A DNA stretch of 15,603 nucleotides, from the NCBI GenBank assembly GCA_040756715.1, contig JBFLYE010000127.1, positions 1 through 15,603 on the forward strand, in the 5' to 3' direction. The notes beneath the pieces were generated by a model. The model was given only the letters and a program-made list of their open reading frames with translations. It made no database searches and was not told the origin of the DNA. How positions within the stretch are numbered: the first letter of the stretch is position 1; each line of letters opens with the position of its first letter. The DNA comes from a bacterium. GTDB taxonomy: Bacteria; UBA9089; UBA9088. Both the position numbers and the translations under genes were made by a program. This document shows positions 14,480-15,603 of the stretch, in pieces.

Positions 14480-15340
14480 ATGATTTTAATTGGAGAAAGC
14501 ATTAATATCAGCTCACGAAAGATAGGGGAAGCGATGAGGAACAGGGATAAGAAGCCAATTCAAGAATTGGCTCTCTTGCAAGAGGAGAAGGGTGCCGATA
14601 TGCTGGATGTAAATATTGGCCCTGCAAGAAAGGAGGGGAAAGAGCTTATGTCTTGGATTGTTGAAACAATACAAGAGGTTTCAAAGCTTCCCTTGTCCCT
14701 TGATACAACAAACCCTGAGGCAATGGAGGGAGGGCTTTCTTTATGCAGAGAAAGACCCCTTATAAACTCTGCCTCCTGCCAAGAGGAGCGTCTTTTAAAA
14801 ATGCTTCCTTTAGCTTCCAAATATGATTGCAATATCATCTGTCTCCTTCTTACCGATGCTGGGCTTCCAAGGGATGTTGATGAGAGGGCATCCCTTTCCT
14901 TAAATGTTATAGAAAGGGCAAATAGCCTTGGCATTCCTAATGATAGAATCTTTATTGACCCTGTAATGTTTACAGTAACCGTTGACCAAAAGCAGGTTGT
15001 ATATTTCAGAGAATTTCTTGAAATTCTTCCCTCTTTATTTGACCCCCCTTGTAAATCAACCTGCGGATTATCAAATGTCTCACAGGGAATTCCCTCTTTA
15101 GAATTAAGGTCTATTATGAATCAAGGTGCATTTTGTATTAGCCACGAGGCAGGGATATACTCTGCTATTGTGAATGTATTAGACGATGATTTTATGGAAA
15201 CAGTATCTGGGATTAAAAAAGAGGGTTCTGTAGATGGCTATCTTTCTAAAACCTCTCAGGAAAAGAAAATTAAATTAGAAAAAACAATAAGGGTTTTAAA
15301 AAATGAATCCTTATATTGCCATTCCTGGCTTGAATTATGA
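14480..15340 (+). CDS. acsE: AcsE-like methyltetrahydrofolate:corrinoid methyltransferase
   Basis: AcsE moves the methyl group of methyltetrahydrofolate to the cobalt of the corrinoid iron-sulfur protein in the Wood-Ljungdahl pathway. The 286-aa protein matches the pterin-binding TIM barrel of the Moorella enzyme along its length: IGESIN at 4-9, LDVNIGPA at 42-49, LDTTN at 74-78, LINS at 94-97, FIDP at 158-161 and GLSNVSQ at 196-202. Asp75, Asn96, Asp160 and Asn199, the pterin-contacting residues I recall for the Moorella enzyme, are present at the same numbers. The C-terminus has about 25 extra residues before the conserved LKNESLYCHSW end. No other pathway gene (acsABCD, corrinoid protein) is in the window, so a methyltransferase acting on another corrinoid protein cannot be excluded. 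Its TGA overlaps the ATG of the next small gene. Confidence 0.82.
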   Translation: MILIGESINISSRKIGEAMRNRDKKPIQELALLQEEKGADMLDVNIGPARKEGKELMSWIVETIQEVSKLPLSLDTTNPEAMEGGLSLCRERPLINSASCQEERLLKMLPLASKYDCNIICLLLTDAGLPRDVDERASLSLNVIERANSLGIPNDRIFIDPVMFTVTVDQKQVVYFREFLEILPSLFDPPCKSTCGLSNVSQGIPSLELRSIMNQGAFCISHEAGIYSAIVNVLDDDFMETVSGIKKEGSVDGYLSKTSQEKKIKLEKTIRVLKNESLYCHSWLEL

Positions 15341-15527
15341 AAAGATTTTTGATTTTATTGGTTTTTTTCTTTCTTTTCCTGTATCTTCCGAGCTTTCAAA
15401 GAATGATATTGACAAGATAAGAAAGATTGTAAGGGAGGAGGTGCAAAGGGAGGTAGGTGCATTAAGGCAGGAGATGAATCTTATAGTTAATTCCATAACG
15501 CTTTACAAAATGTATGTGTTTAGATAA
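15337..15527 (+). CDS. Small secreted-type protein interrupted by a T7 frameshift
   Basis: An ATG overlapping the acsE stop as ATGA opens a frame that reads MKRFLILLVFF and then runs out at 15418-15420. The adjacent frame, open to the stop at 15525-15527, continues with FLSFPVSSELSKNDIDKIRK and a charged helix containing REEVQREVGALRQEM. A shift at the T7 tract (15362-15368) joins them into a coherent 63-aa protein: signal peptide plus a coiled-coil-like helix. The tract contains T TTT TTC, a canonical -1 slippery heptamer; a missing T in the assembly or a real mutation are alternatives. Taken without a shift, the second frame could start at the ATG at 15303, inside acsE, but then the N-terminus is unremarkable. 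I do not recognise a family with confidence. Confidence 0.45.
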
Positions 15528-15544
15528 TCTTAAGGAAAACTTTA

Positions 15545-15603
15545 TAAAATTATGAATTTTGAATGTTGAATTTTGAATTAAAAGGGAAAAAATTTTATAA
15601 AAC
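15545..15603 (-). repeat. Second, inverted copy of the palindromic element (cut by edge)
   Basis: The reverse complement of 15545-15603 matches 4249-4307 at 57 of 59 positions, covering one arm and half of the centre of the element, including TTTTATAAAA. The other arm would lie beyond the window. It follows the small secreted-type gene by 17 bases and could act as its transcript end. Confidence 0.85.

Overview
The window is a gene-dense, AT-rich bacterial chromosome segment. It carries ordinary housekeeping genes (cell division, tmRNA rescue, 16S rRNA methylation, ribosomal proteins) next to signalling proteins and a Wood-Ljungdahl-type methyltransferase. The zinc-type S14, the GAF/HD-GYP proteins, the AcsE-like enzyme and the dispersed (TTTTGAA)n and (TCAGAAG)n heptamer repeats suggest an uncultivated, anaerobic candidate-phylum bacterium. 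I cannot name the lineage from sequence alone.

Layout. Bases 1-169 hold the decayed C-terminal end of an IS66-type transposase. A promoter there drives a 1061-residue membrane protein with about five GAF domains and a degenerate HD-GYP domain (170-3355). On the minus strand, 7675 down to 3341, lie an unrecognised 131-aa protein, ftsA, nfeD (ClpP-class membrane protease), smpB and, beyond a palindromic AT-rich element, rsmA/ksgA. The first four look like one operon with tight or overlapping junctions. A 37-bp inverted repeat (5-41 and 4163-4199, one mismatch) brackets the giant GAF gene and rsmA. From a divergent promoter region, a compact GAF/HD-GYP protein with an intact active site is read rightward (7787-9046). 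A 20-repeat HEAT protein follows (9194-11557).

Bases 11695-14421 hold a ribosomal protein cluster in canonical internal order: L16, L29, S17, L14, L24, L5, S14, S8. It is cut off at both sides: no S3 or other S10-operon genes upstream, and no L6-L18-S5 downstream. An acsE-like methyltransferase with its own promoter (14480-15340) comes next, then a small secreted-type ORF that is readable only through a frameshift at a T7 tract. The right edge ends inside a second, inverted copy of the palindromic repeat seen at 4204-4307.

No obvious new defence or mobile system is present. The points most worth a second look are the inverted-repeat-bounded segment, the dispersed palindromic element, the two heptanucleotide repeats that have entered the ends of nfeD and rpmC, the active/degenerate HD-GYP pair, promoters placed so close to start codons that transcripts should be leaderless or nearly so, the split ribosomal operon, and the T-tract frameshift. 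No stretch over 300 bases lacks a gene. I saw no tRNA, rRNA, CRISPR array or convincing intrinsic terminator.
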